DNA of 64,000 bases from Comamonadaceae bacterium UBA4962. GTDB lineage: Bacteria > Pseudomonadota > Gammaproteobacteria > Burkholderiales > Burkholderiaceae_C. The notes beneath the pieces were generated by a model. It had not been told where the DNA came from and did no database searches. It worked only from the letters and a program-made list of their open reading frames with translations. The number at the start of each line of letters is the position of its first letter. The first letter of the stretch is position 1. Made by a program: the position numbers and the translations under genes. The stretch spans positions 520,875-584,874 of the forward strand of contig DHAE01000007.1 of assembly GCA_002397315.1 (NCBI GenBank), written 5' to 3'. Positions 39,331-47,886 of this stretch are shown here, one piece after another.

Positions 39331-40854
39331 ATGAATGCCCCCCAATCCACGGCCGTCCTGGCGCCCACGGTCAAGCTGCTGATCGGCGGCCAGTTCGTCG
39401 AATCCAAGACCACGCAGTGGCGCAACGTGGTGAACCCCGCCACGCAGGAAGTGCTGGCGCGCGTGCCGTTCGCCACCCCGGAAGAGATCAACGCCGCCGT
39501 GGCCTCGGGCAAGGAGGCCTTCAAGATCTGGAAGAAGACGGCCATCGGCGCGCGGGCGCGCATCTTCCTCAAATACCAGCAACTCATCCGCGAGAACATG
39601 GCCGAGCTGGCCGCGATCCTGACGGCCGAGCAGGGCAAGACGCTGCCCGATGCCGAGGGCGACGTGTTCCGCGGCCTGGAGGTGGTGGAGCACGCCAGCG
39701 CCATCGGCAACCTGCAGTTGGGCGAGCTGGCCAACAACGTGGCCGGTGGTGTCGATACCTACACGCTGATGCAACCGCTGGGCGTGTGCGCGGGCATCAC
39801 GCCGTTCAACTTCCCGGCCATGATTCCGTTGTGGATGTTCCCGATGGCCATCGCCACCGGCAACACCTTCGTGCTCAAGCCCTCCGAGCAGGACCCGATG
39901 GTGACCATGCGCCTGTGCGAGCTGGCTCTGGAGGCCGGCGTGCCGCCGGGCGTGCTGAACGTGGTGCACGGCGGGGAGGAAGCCGTGAACGCGATCTGCG
40001 ACCATCCGGACATCAAGGCGATCAGCTTCGTCGGTTCCACGAAGGTCGGCACCCATGTCTACAACCGCGCCAGCCTGAACGGCAAACGCGTGCAGTGCAT
40101 GATGGGCGCGAAGAACCACGCCATCGTCATGCCCGATGCCAACAAGGAGCAGACGCTCAACGCGCTGGCGGGCGCCGCCTTCGGCGCCGCGGGCCAGCGC
40201 TGCATGGCGCTGTCGGTGGTGGTGCTGGTGGGCGAGGCGCAGAACTGGATTCCCGAGCTGGTCGCCAAGGCGAAGACGCTGAAGGTGAGCGCGGGCACGG
40301 AGAAAGGCACGGACGTGGGCCCGCTGGTGTCGTGCGCCGCGCGGGAACGTGTCGAGAGCCTGATCGAGCGCGGCATCGCCGATGGCGCCACGCTGGAGCT
40401 GGATGGCCGCAAGCCCCAGGTGGCCGGCTACGAGAAGGGCAACTTCGTGGGCCCGACGGTGTTCAGCGGCGTGAAGCCCGGCATGTCCATCTACGACCAG
40501 GAAATCTTCGGCCCCGTGCTGTGCCTGGGCGCCGCAGCGGATATCGATGAGGCGATCGCCTTCATCAACGACAACCCGAACGGCAACGGCACCGCCATCT
40601 TCACGCAATCGGGCGCCGCGGCGCGCAAGTTCCAGGAAGAGATCGACGTGGGCCAGGTAGGCATCAACGTGCCGATCCCCGTCCCCGTGCCGCTGTTCTC
40701 GTTCTCGGGCTCGCGCGCGTCCAAGCTGGGCGACCTCGGGCCGTACGGCAAGCAGGTGGTGCTGTTCTACACGCAGACCAAGACGGTGACGGCGCGGTGG
40801 TTCGACGACAGCACGATCAGCCATGGGGTGAACACCACGATAAGCCTGAAGTGA
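39331..40854 (+). CDS. mmsA: CoA-acylating methylmalonate-semialdehyde dehydrogenase
   Basis: MmsA oxidises methylmalonate or malonate semialdehyde to propionyl- or acetyl-CoA with NAD+ and CoA, the last step of valine degradation. The 507-residue aldehyde dehydrogenase fold is full length, with FNFPAMIPLWMFPMAIA, the NAD-binding SFVGSTKVG, and catalytic Cys in AAGQRCMALS. The segment MMGAKNHAIVMPDA is typical of MmsA rather than general ALDHs. GGAG lies about 10 nt before the ATG. Confidence 0.96.
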   Translation: MNAPQSTAVLAPTVKLLIGGQFVESKTTQWRNVVNPATQEVLARVPFATPEEINAAVASGKEAFKIWKKTAIGARARIFLKYQQLIRENMAELAAILTAEQGKTLPDAEGDVFRGLEVVEHASAIGNLQLGELANNVAGGVDTYTLMQPLGVCAGITPFNFPAMIPLWMFPMAIATGNTFVLKPSEQDPMVTMRLCELALEAGVPPGVLNVVHGGEEAVNAICDHPDIKAISFVGSTKVGTHVYNRASLNGKRVQCMMGAKNHAIVMPDANKEQTLNALAGAAFGAAGQRCMALSVVVLVGEAQNWIPELVAKAKTLKVSAGTEKGTDVGPLVSCAARERVESLIERGIADGATLELDGRKPQVAGYEKGNFVGPTVFSGVKPGMSIYDQEIFGPVLCLGAAADIDEAIAFINDNPNGNGTAIFTQSGAAARKFQEEIDVGQVGINVPIPVPVPLFSFSGSRASKLGDLGPYGKQVVLFYTQTKTVTARWFDDSTISHGVNTTISLK

Positions 40855-40858
40855 CATC

Positions 40859-40975
40859 CCCCTGAGGCGCTGCGCGTCTTCCCCCTTTCTCTGCATCGCT
40901 GCGCGATGCGGAAGGGGGACGCAGCCAGCGCGGCGGGGCGGCCCTTGCGCGGCTGCCGCTGGGCTGGGCCGCGTC
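40859..40975. repeat. GC-rich dispersed intergenic repeat, copy B
   Basis: After mmsA comes CCCCCTGAGGCGCTGCGCGT, a C-rich run, a CATCGCTGCGCGATG hairpin, then GGGGGACGCAGCCAGCG and a GGCGGGGCGGCCCTTGCGCG block. The block order matches copy A near 28632. Boundaries are approximate. Confidence 0.6.
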
Positions 40976-41004
40976 GGTATCTGGCGCAGTGGTACAAGCG
41001 GAGG

Positions 41005-41427
41005 ATGGAAACTCTCAAGATCACGCACCGCCCGGACTGGATGACCAGGGTCGCAGGCGCCCTCGCCCTCTTGCTCTGCAGTGCCGGTGCGCAGGCCCAG
41101 GCGGGCGGGGCCTGCAAGCCCGGCGGCACCGTGGCGGAGACGAATGCCTGTGCGGTGCAGGCGTGGCAGCGGGCGGACACGGCCATCGCGATCCTGTACG
41201 GCGACGTGATGCGGGCGCTGTCGGCGCACGAGCGGCCGCAATTGAGGCAGGAGCAGGCCGCGTGGCAGCGCGAGCGCATCACGCGGTGCAAGCAGGCGAC
41301 GCGGGCGACCGAGGCGCAGCCCGAGGGGCCGCGCCTCTACCACGAGTGCCTGACGGCCGAGGCCGAAGCGCGGCGGCGGGGCCTGATGCGCTGGCTGACG
41401 CTGGAGCACCCATCCGCGAAACCGTGA
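41005..41427 (+). CDS. Exported LprI-like (DUF1311) protein
   Basis: This is a small secreted protein of about 140 residues (128 if it starts at ATG 41041). Hydrophobic MTRVAGALALLLCSAGAQAQ is a clear signal peptide. The mature part has the DUF1311/LprI pattern: Cys-Lys-Pro, ETNACAVQAWQRAD, LRQEQAAWQRERITRC and a later Cys in YHECLTAEAEARRRG, giving four cysteines likely in two disulfides. LprI of mycobacteria inhibits lysozyme; most proteobacterial members are uncharacterised. The GGAGG before 41005 is almost adjacent to that ATG, so the 41041 start is plausible. It sits between two valine-degradation genes without an obvious metabolic reason. Confidence 0.75.
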   Translation: METLKITHRPDWMTRVAGALALLLCSAGAQAQAGGACKPGGTVAETNACAVQAWQRADTAIAILYGDVMRALSAHERPQLRQEQAAWQRERITRCKQATRATEAQPEGPRLYHECLTAEAEARRRGLMRWLTLEHPSAKP

Positions 41428-41501
41428 CGGGCCCGGCACATCCACGGCGCCCACCAGAACGAAGACAAGACAAGAACGACGAGCAGGACGAGACACGCAC
41501 C

Positions 41502-42668
41502 ATGGATTTCGAGCTGACCGAAGAGCAACGCGCCTTTGCCGACACTGCCCGCGAATTCGCGCGGGCCGAGCTGGCGCCCCACGCCGCGCACTGGGATGCG
41601 GAAGGCATCTTCCCGCGCGAAGCGATCGCCAAGGCGGGGGCCTTGGGCTTCTGCGGGCTCTATGCGCCCGAGAGCGCGGGCGGCCTCGCCCTGCCCCGTC
41701 TCGACGCCACGCTGGTGTTCGAGGAAATGGCGGCCGTCGATCCATCGACCACCGCGTTCATCACCATCCACAACATGGCGACCTGGATGCTGGGCACCTG
41801 GGCCAGCGATGCGGTGCGGGACCACTGGGGCCCGATGCTCACGAGCGGCGAGAAGCTCGCCAGCTACTGCCTGACGGAGCCCGGCGCGGGCTCCGATGCG
41901 GCCTCGCTCAAGACGCGCGCAGAACTCGTCGGAAACGAGTACGTGGTCAACGGCGCCAAGGCCTTCATCAGCGGCGCCGGCAGCACCGATGTGCTGGTGC
42001 TGATGGCGCGCACGGGTGCGCCCGATTCCGGCGCGGGCGGCATCAGCGCGTTCGCGGTGCCGGCGGATGCGCCGGGCATCCACTACGGCAAGAAGGAAGC
42101 CAAGATGGGCTGGAACAGCCAGCCCACGCGCACCATCAGCTTCGACAACGTGCGCATCCCGGCGGACCATCTGCTGGGGGCCGAGGGCGAGGGCTTCAAG
42201 ATCGCCATGAAGGGGCTGGACGGCGGCCGCATCAACATCGCCACCTGCTCGGTGGGCGCGGCGCAGGGTGCGCTCGGCGCTGCGCAGCAGTACCTGCAGG
42301 ACCGCAAGCAGTTCGGCAAGACGCTGGCCAGCTTCCAGGCGCTGCAGTTCAAGCTGGCCGACATGGCGACGGAACTGGTCGCCGCGCGCCAGATGGTGCG
42401 GCTGGCCGCGTCCAAGCTGGATGCCGGCGCGCGCGACGCCTCCACCTACTGCGCCATGGCCAAGCGCTTCGCGACCGATGCGGGCTTCCAGGTGGTGAAC
42501 GAGGCGCTGCAACTGCACGGCGGCTACGGTTACATCCGCGAGTACCCGCTGGAGCGCCTGCTGCGCGATGCGCGCGTGCACCAGATCCTGGAAGGCACGA
42601 ACGAGATCATGCGCATCATCATCGCCCGGCGCATGCTCGACGGCGACGCGCCGGACGCGATCCGCTGA
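41502..42668 (+). CDS. Acyl-CoA dehydrogenase, probable isobutyryl-CoA dehydrogenase
   Basis: This 388-residue FAD enzyme desaturates short branched acyl-CoAs. Family motifs are YCLTEPGAGSDAASLKT (FAD/substrate contact), KMGWNSQPTRTISFDNVRIP, LDGGRINIATCSVGAAQGAL, and the C-terminal LQLHGGYGYIREYPLERLLRD with ILEGTNEIMR, whose Glu is the catalytic-base position of short-chain members. Its place between mmsA and mmsB points to isobutyryl-CoA dehydrogenase in valine breakdown. The start at 41502 follows an A-rich leader with a weak GAGCAGGACGAG ribosome site. Confidence 0.88.
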   Translation: MDFELTEEQRAFADTAREFARAELAPHAAHWDAEGIFPREAIAKAGALGFCGLYAPESAGGLALPRLDATLVFEEMAAVDPSTTAFITIHNMATWMLGTWASDAVRDHWGPMLTSGEKLASYCLTEPGAGSDAASLKTRAELVGNEYVVNGAKAFISGAGSTDVLVLMARTGAPDSGAGGISAFAVPADAPGIHYGKKEAKMGWNSQPTRTISFDNVRIPADHLLGAEGEGFKIAMKGLDGGRINIATCSVGAAQGALGAAQQYLQDRKQFGKTLASFQALQFKLADMATELVAARQMVRLAASKLDAGARDASTYCAMAKRFATDAGFQVVNEALQLHGGYGYIREYPLERLLRDARVHQILEGTNEIMRIIIARRMLDGDAPDAIR

Positions 42669-42695
42669 AGCCGCCCCTGCCCTCCTCCACGCTCC

Positions 42696-43271
42696 ATGGC
42701 CATGGCCCCCCTGCACACCACCGTCCTCGCCGTCCACCGCGACGCCGAACACCAGTTCTCCAAAGAGACGGTGCCGGAGATCGTGCTGGAGGCGGGCCTG
42801 GGCGTGGCCGGCGATGCCCACCACGGCCGCACGGTGCAGCACCGCTCCCGCGCCAAAGCCCATCCGGATCAGCCCAATCTGCGGCAGGTGCACCTCATCG
42901 CCGCTTCGCTGCTGGACCACTTGCTGGAGCAGGACTTCGTCGTGGCCGCGGGCGAACTCGGCGAGAACATCACGCTGCAGTCCGCCCCCGGACTGTCGTG
43001 GAGCGAGCTGATCGCCCTGCCCCGGGGAACGCAGTTGCATTTCGCGCAGGGCGCGGTGGTCGAGCTGACGGGCCTGCGCAACCCCTGCATCCAGATGGAC
43101 CGCTTCCAGCGCGGCTTGATGGCTGCCATGCTGGACAAGGACGCTTCCGGCCACGTCGTCCGCAAGGCGGGCGTGATGGGTATCGTGCTGGCGGGTGGCG
43201 CGGTGGCCGGCGGCGATGCGGTGCAGGTCCGGCTGCCGGCCCTCCCGCACCAGGCGATGGAGTGCGTCTAG
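42696..43271 (+). CDS. MOSC-domain protein
   Basis: This 191-residue protein has one MOSC domain, the C-terminal type found in molybdenum cofactor sulfurases and YiiM/YuaD proteins. Typical segments are GVAGDAHHG near residue 37, NLRQVHLIAASLLD, GELGENITL, and ELTGLRNPCIQMD, which carries the conserved Cys. Such standalone proteins may handle sulfur transfer or N-hydroxylated substrates with molybdenum cofactor; the substrate here is unknown. Its TAG stop directly abuts the next ATG, so both are probably co-translated. Confidence 0.85.
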   Translation: MAMAPLHTTVLAVHRDAEHQFSKETVPEIVLEAGLGVAGDAHHGRTVQHRSRAKAHPDQPNLRQVHLIAASLLDHLLEQDFVVAAGELGENITLQSAPGLSWSELIALPRGTQLHFAQGAVVELTGLRNPCIQMDRFQRGLMAAMLDKDASGHVVRKAGVMGIVLAGGAVAGGDAVQVRLPALPHQAMECV

Positions 43272-43766
43272 ATGCCCGCCCGGCCACTCTCCGACGAGAC
43301 CCTGCACCTCATCGATGCGGTGCGCGATGCGCTGGTCCAGCGCTGCGGCGCCTCGGTGCTGGAGGAGCGTGCGCTGTTCGGCTGCTGGGCGTTTTTCGTT
43401 CACGGCAAACTCTGCATCGGCGTGAAGAACGGCGAGATGCTGGTGCGCCTGCCACCCGAGGGCCACGGTGCCTTCCAGGAGATGCCGAACACGCGCGAGC
43501 TGTCGCCGGGCGGGGGCATGCAGGGCTACTTTTGGATCGAGCCGCAGGGCTTCGCGCGCGCAGCGCAGTGGGCGTTCTGGCTGGACGAAGCCGTGGCCTA
43601 CAACCCGCGTGCGAAGGCCACTCCACGGCGCAGGCAGCCGGCGGCCGGTGCCTCTGCGACCTCTGCACGCGCGAAGCCGGCAGCGGGCAACGGACCTTCG
43701 CGCGGCGTGGCTGAACAACCGGAATCGCCCCGCAGGCGGCACAGCATCTTCGAGGCCGACGATTGA
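43272..43766 (+). CDS. TfoX N-terminal domain protein
   Basis: This 164-residue protein has a TfoX/Sxy N-terminal domain in residues 1-110 (MFG-like ERALFGCWAFFVHGKLCIGV, LPPEGHGAFQEM, YFWIEP). A basic, Ser/Ala/Pro-rich tail of about 50 residues follows. It lacks the TfoX C-terminal domain, so a classical competence-regulator role is not implied. It begins at the base after the MOSC gene stop. Confidence 0.8.
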   Translation: MPARPLSDETLHLIDAVRDALVQRCGASVLEERALFGCWAFFVHGKLCIGVKNGEMLVRLPPEGHGAFQEMPNTRELSPGGGMQGYFWIEPQGFARAAQWAFWLDEAVAYNPRAKATPRRRQPAAGASATSARAKPAAGNGPSRGVAEQPESPRRRHSIFEADD

Positions 43767-43875
43767 GCCGCATTCCTGCCGTTCAGCAGGCGGCCCGACG
43801 CCGACACGCACGAACGGCGCGGCACCATTCAGACACCGAGCACTTCCCCATCACACCACCCCAGGAGACAAGCAC

Positions 43876-44775
43876 ATGAAGATCGCATTCATCGGACTCG
43901 GCAACATGGGCGGCCCCATGGCCCTGAACCTGCACAAGGCGGGCCATGAGATCGCCGCATTCGACCTGTCCAAGACGGCCTGCGACAAGATCGCGGCGGA
44001 TGGCGTGCGCGTGGCGGCGGACGCGGGCGCCTGCGTGGCCGGCGTGGAGGTGGTGATCAGCATGCTGCCTGCCAGCCAGCACGTGGAGGCGCTCTACCTG
44101 GGCCGCGACGGCCAGCCCGGCTTGCTGTCCCAACTGCCGGCCGGCACGCTGGCGATCGACTGCTCGACCATCGCCGCGGCCACGTCGCGCAAGGTGGCCG
44201 ACGCCGCACGGGCGCGGGGCGTCGCGTTCATCGATGCCCCCGTGTCGGGCGGCACGGGCGGCGCGATCGCCGGCACGCTGACGTTCATGGTCGGGGCCGA
44301 AGCGGCCGACCTGGAGCGCGCGCGCCCGCTGCTCGAAAAGATGGGCGCTAACATCTTCCACGCCGGCGCCGTGGGTGCGGGTCAGACGGCGAAGATCTGC
44401 AACAACATGCTCCTGGGCATCCTCATGGCCGGCACCAGCGAGGCGCTCGCCCTCGGCGTGGCCAATGGGCTCGATCCCGCCGTGCTCTCGGAGATCATGC
44501 GGCGCAGCTCGGGCGGCAACTGGGCGCTGGAGAAGTACAACCCCTGGCCGGGCGTGATGCCACAGTCGCCGGCCAGCAAGGACTACGCGGGCGGATTCGG
44601 CACCGACCTGATGCTCAAGGATCTGGGCCTCGCCCAGGAGAACGCCACCGCCGTGCGGGCCGCCACGCCTCTGGGCGGGCTCGCACGCAGCCTGTATGCG
44701 GCGCACAGCCTCGCGGGCCACGGCGGGCTGGATTTCTCCAGCATCCTACGGATGGTGCACAAGCCGTCGGCCTGA
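43876..44775 (+). CDS. mmsB: 3-hydroxyisobutyrate dehydrogenase
   Basis: MmsB oxidises 3-hydroxyisobutyrate to methylmalonate semialdehyde with NAD+ in valine degradation, supplying MmsA. The 299-residue protein has the Rossmann motif FIGLGNMGGPMALNL, the substrate loop DAPVSGGTGGA, the catalytic Lys in GAGQTAKICNNM, and the C-terminal helix motif KDYAGGFGTDLMLKDLGLA. AGGAGA lies 8-10 nt before the ATG. No 3-hydroxyisobutyryl-CoA hydrolase or enoyl-CoA hydratase gene is in the window. Confidence 0.96.
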   Translation: MKIAFIGLGNMGGPMALNLHKAGHEIAAFDLSKTACDKIAADGVRVAADAGACVAGVEVVISMLPASQHVEALYLGRDGQPGLLSQLPAGTLAIDCSTIAAATSRKVADAARARGVAFIDAPVSGGTGGAIAGTLTFMVGAEAADLERARPLLEKMGANIFHAGAVGAGQTAKICNNMLLGILMAGTSEALALGVANGLDPAVLSEIMRRSSGGNWALEKYNPWPGVMPQSPASKDYAGGFGTDLMLKDLGLAQENATAVRAATPLGGLARSLYAAHSLAGHGGLDFSSILRMVHKPSA

Positions 44776-44968
44776 CAGCGGCGCCTCGCCACGGGGCGGT
44801 GCGTTATGGGTCGGTGCCGTCCGTCACGACCGGCGTTGTGGCAGGGCGACGGGGGGAAAGGCGCCGCCGTTGTCCTACGCCGACTGTCGGCTTTCCGCCG
44901 CATGCTGCGGGGAAGCTCCCGCCGACGTGCGGGCCCCTTTTCCTGTCCGCCATCGCGCCGTGCCGACC

Positions 44969-45688
44969 ATGCATTTCTCTCACACCCGCTCTCCCGCCCT
45001 TCCCGTCTCGCCCCGCTCGGGCCTGCGCAAGGCCGCTCCGCTCGCCGCAGTGGGGGTCGTGCTCGCCCTGGCGGGCTGCGGCACCCCGGGCGCCGGCACG
45101 CCCGCACCCCACGCCACGCAAGCGGCCAGTGCCGCGAAAACGCCGGTGCCGGGCCCGGAGCGCGCCACGGCGTCCGCCCGCCTGATGACCGCGGACGGCA
45201 AGCCCGCCGGCACCGCCGTGCTGACGGAAACGCCCACCGGCGTCGAGATCGTCGCCCAGGTGCAGGGCCTGACCACCGGGCTGCACGGCTTCCACATCCA
45301 TGCCAACGGCCAATGCGCGCCCGGCCCCGACGCCGCCACGGGCAAGACCGTGCCGTTCGGAGCGGCGGGCGGCCATTTCGATCCTGGCATGTCGCACCAG
45401 CACGGCCAGCCCGGCACCGCCGCCGACAAGGCCCATGCGGGCGAGTTGCCGAACATCAACGTCGGCGCCGATGGCCGCGGCACGGTGCGCTACGTGAATT
45501 CCAACGTCACGTTGACGCCCGGCAAGGCATCGGTGATGGGCCGCGCGCTCGTCGTGCACGAGAAGGAAGACGATTACAAGTCGAATCCCGCCGGCAACTC
45601 CGGTGGCCGCGTGCTGTGCGGCGTGATCGAGCCCGCGCAGCCCAGCAGCGTGGTGGGCCAGGGCACGGCCGCCGCGGCGCGCGGCTGA
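44969..45688 (+). CDS. sodC: Cu,Zn superoxide dismutase, lipoprotein
   Basis: This 239-residue envelope enzyme dismutates superoxide. The leader has a lipobox LALAGC (Cys about residue 37), so it should be lipid-anchored. The SodC domain has GFHIHANGQC (two Cu-ligand His plus the disulfide Cys), GAAGGHFDPGMSHQHG (bridging His and Zn ligands), and VVHEKEDDYKSNPAGNSGGRVLCGVI with the last Cu His and the second Cys. All metal and disulfide residues seem present. It is followed after 5 bp by a TonB-dependent receptor. Confidence 0.94.
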   Translation: MHFSHTRSPALPVSPRSGLRKAAPLAAVGVVLALAGCGTPGAGTPAPHATQAASAAKTPVPGPERATASARLMTADGKPAGTAVLTETPTGVEIVAQVQGLTTGLHGFHIHANGQCAPGPDAATGKTVPFGAAGGHFDPGMSHQHGQPGTAADKAHAGELPNINVGADGRGTVRYVNSNVTLTPGKASVMGRALVVHEKEDDYKSNPAGNSGGRVLCGVIEPAQPSSVVGQGTAAAARG

Positions 45689-45693
45689 CGGGC

Positions 45694-47847
45694 ATGCGGC
45701 GCATGCCCCGACTTTCTCCAAAACCGTCCCTTCCGATCCGCACTACCGCTGCCGCAGCGTCCTCCGGTACGCCGTGGTGGCTGGCCCTGGCCGGCTGCGC
45801 CGTGTGGGCCGGTGTTCCGCTGGCGGCCTTTGCGCAGGCTGCCGCTCCCACACTTCCCACGGTGGAGGTGTCGGGCGGCCAGGCCGAGGCCCAGCGCCGT
45901 TTCGACGCGGCAGCGAGCCAGACCGCCATCACGGTGGACCCGTTCACCGCCACCACGCCCCTCGTGAACCTGTCGGAACTGCTGGCCGGCCAGGCAGGCG
46001 TCGTGGTGTCGGAGCGGCAGAACTACGCGCAGGATCTGCAGATCGCGATCCGCGGATTCGGCTCGCGTTCCACGTTCGGCGTGCGCGGCGTGCGCATCCT
46101 GGTGGACGGCATCCCGGCGACGATGCCCGATGGCCAGGGCCAGGCCGCGACGGCCCAGTTGCCGTCCGCCGCGCGGGTCGACATCCTGCGCGGCCCGCTC
46201 GCGCAGCAGTACGGCAACGCCGCCGGCGGCGTGCTGCAGGTGACCACGCGGGAGCCGCGCGAGGGCGGCGGAGCCTCTGCTTCCGTGGCCGCAGGATCGT
46301 TCGGCCAGCGGCTGGGCGAGGCGTCGCTGGATTTCGGCGACAGGACGCTGGGCGGGCTGGTGGATGTTTCGCGGTTCGAAACCGACGGCTGGCGCGACCA
46401 CAGCGCGGCGCGCCGCACGCACCTGAATGCCAAGCTCGTGGCGCGGCCCGCGAGCGACACGCGCGTGACCGTGCTCTTGAACCTGTTCGACCAGCCGCTG
46501 GCGCAGGACCCGCTGGGGCTCACGCGTGCGCAGTGGCGCGCCGATCCGCGGCAGGCCCCTTCCGTCGCGTACAGCTTCGATACCCGCAAGACCGTCCGAC
46601 AGAACCAGCTCGGGGTGGTGGTGGAGCATGCGGTCACGGCCCGCGACAGCGTGCGCGCCCGGGTGTACGGCGGAACGCGCAGCCTGTTCCAGACGCTGTC
46701 CTTCACGGGCAGCGCAGCCAACAGCGCGGGCGGCGTGGTGGACCTGGACCGGGACTACTACGGCGTGGGCGTCGCATGGACGCACAGCGACCGCACCTCT
46801 GCGGGCCTGCCCTGGTCCTGGACGGTCGGCCTGGATGCGGACCGGCTCTCGGAACACCGGCAGGGTTTCGTCAACGACGCGGGCACGCCCGGCGCGCTGC
46901 GCCGCAACGAGCAGGACCGCGCCGGCAACACCGATCTGTTCGCGCAGGCGGACGCCTGGATCGCGCCCACGGTGCGCGCCATCGCCGGCCTGCGCGCCAC
47001 GCGCGTGCGGCTGTCGGTGGACGACCGCTTTCCCGCCAGCGCCGCGAACCCGGACGACAGCGGCAGCCGCAGCTGGCACCGCACCAGCCCGGCCGCCGGC
47101 CTGGTCTGGGCCGTGTCCGACCAGTTGAACCTGTACGCCAATGCCGGCGGCGGGCTGGAGACGCCGACGCTCGCCGAGATGGCCTACAGCCGCACCAACA
47201 GCGGCCCCAACTACGGCCTGGAGGCGGCCCGCAGCCGCCAGTTCGAGGTGGGAGCCAAGTGGCAGGGCGCTGTGCACCGCGTGGAGGCTGCCTGGTTCGA
47301 CGCGCGCACGCGCGGCGAGATCGTGCCGGCCGCCACGGTGAACGGCCGCACCGTGTACCAGAACGCCGATTCGGTGCGACGCCGCGGCATGGAGCTGTCC
47401 TGGAGCGCGAGCGCCGGGGCGTTCACCCCGCGCGCGGCCTACACCTACCTGGACGCGTTCTTCGGCAGCGCCTACACGGGCGCGGGCGGCGTGGCGGTGC
47501 CGGAGGGCAACCGCCTGCCCGGCACGGCGCGGCACGTGGCGCGGCTCTCGCTGGACTACGCACCCAACGCCGCATGGACCGTGGGCGCGGCCGTGGACCT
47601 TTCCGCCAAGGCCTACGCCAACGACACCAACACCGAATCCGCCCCCGGCTATGCGGTGGCGGGCCTGCGGGCCGGCTACGGCTGGAAGTCGGGCGGCGCG
47701 GTGCGCTGGCAGGCCTGGGCGCGGCTCGACAACCTGTTCGACCGCCGCTACGTGGGATCGCTGATCGTCAACGACGGCAATGGGCGCTTCTTCGAGCCCG
47801 CGGCCGGCCGCCGCATCATGGTGGGGCTGCGCGCACAGTTCCTCTGA
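45694..47847 (+). CDS. TonB-dependent outer-membrane receptor
   Basis: This is a 717-residue beta-barrel receptor (or 714 from the second ATG at 45703). After a signal peptide ending near AFAQA, a short TonB-box-like LPTVEVSGG leads into the plug domain (about 60-190) with LSELLAGQAGVVVSERQNYAQ, IRGFGSRSTFGVRGVRI, VDGIPATMPDGQGQ and the plug end RGPLAQQYGNAAGGVLQVTT. The barrel ends with DNLFDRRYVGSLIVND and terminal aromatic LRAQFL. It lies 5 bp after sodC, so co-expression is likely. The substrate cannot be read from sequence; a metal chelate or siderophore are possible. Confidence 0.92.
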   Translation: MRRMPRLSPKPSLPIRTTAAAASSGTPWWLALAGCAVWAGVPLAAFAQAAAPTLPTVEVSGGQAEAQRRFDAAASQTAITVDPFTATTPLVNLSELLAGQAGVVVSERQNYAQDLQIAIRGFGSRSTFGVRGVRILVDGIPATMPDGQGQAATAQLPSAARVDILRGPLAQQYGNAAGGVLQVTTREPREGGGASASVAAGSFGQRLGEASLDFGDRTLGGLVDVSRFETDGWRDHSAARRTHLNAKLVARPASDTRVTVLLNLFDQPLAQDPLGLTRAQWRADPRQAPSVAYSFDTRKTVRQNQLGVVVEHAVTARDSVRARVYGGTRSLFQTLSFTGSAANSAGGVVDLDRDYYGVGVAWTHSDRTSAGLPWSWTVGLDADRLSEHRQGFVNDAGTPGALRRNEQDRAGNTDLFAQADAWIAPTVRAIAGLRATRVRLSVDDRFPASAANPDDSGSRSWHRTSPAAGLVWAVSDQLNLYANAGGGLETPTLAEMAYSRTNSGPNYGLEAARSRQFEVGAKWQGAVHRVEAAWFDARTRGEIVPAATVNGRTVYQNADSVRRRGMELSWSASAGAFTPRAAYTYLDAFFGSAYTGAGGVAVPEGNRLPGTARHVARLSLDYAPNAAWTVGAAVDLSAKAYANDTNTESAPGYAVAGLRAGYGWKSGGAVRWQAWARLDNLFDRRYVGSLIVNDGNGRFFEPAAGRRIMVGLRAQFL

Positions 47848-47886
47848 GAGGGGAGCGGCGCCCCACGGCACCGCCGGCCCGGCCCG

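Noticed and set aside
38995..41745. Long minus-strand open frame opposite mmsA and neighbours
   Set aside because: Antisense to MmsA, an acyl-CoA dehydrogenase and a LprI-like gene; no domain.
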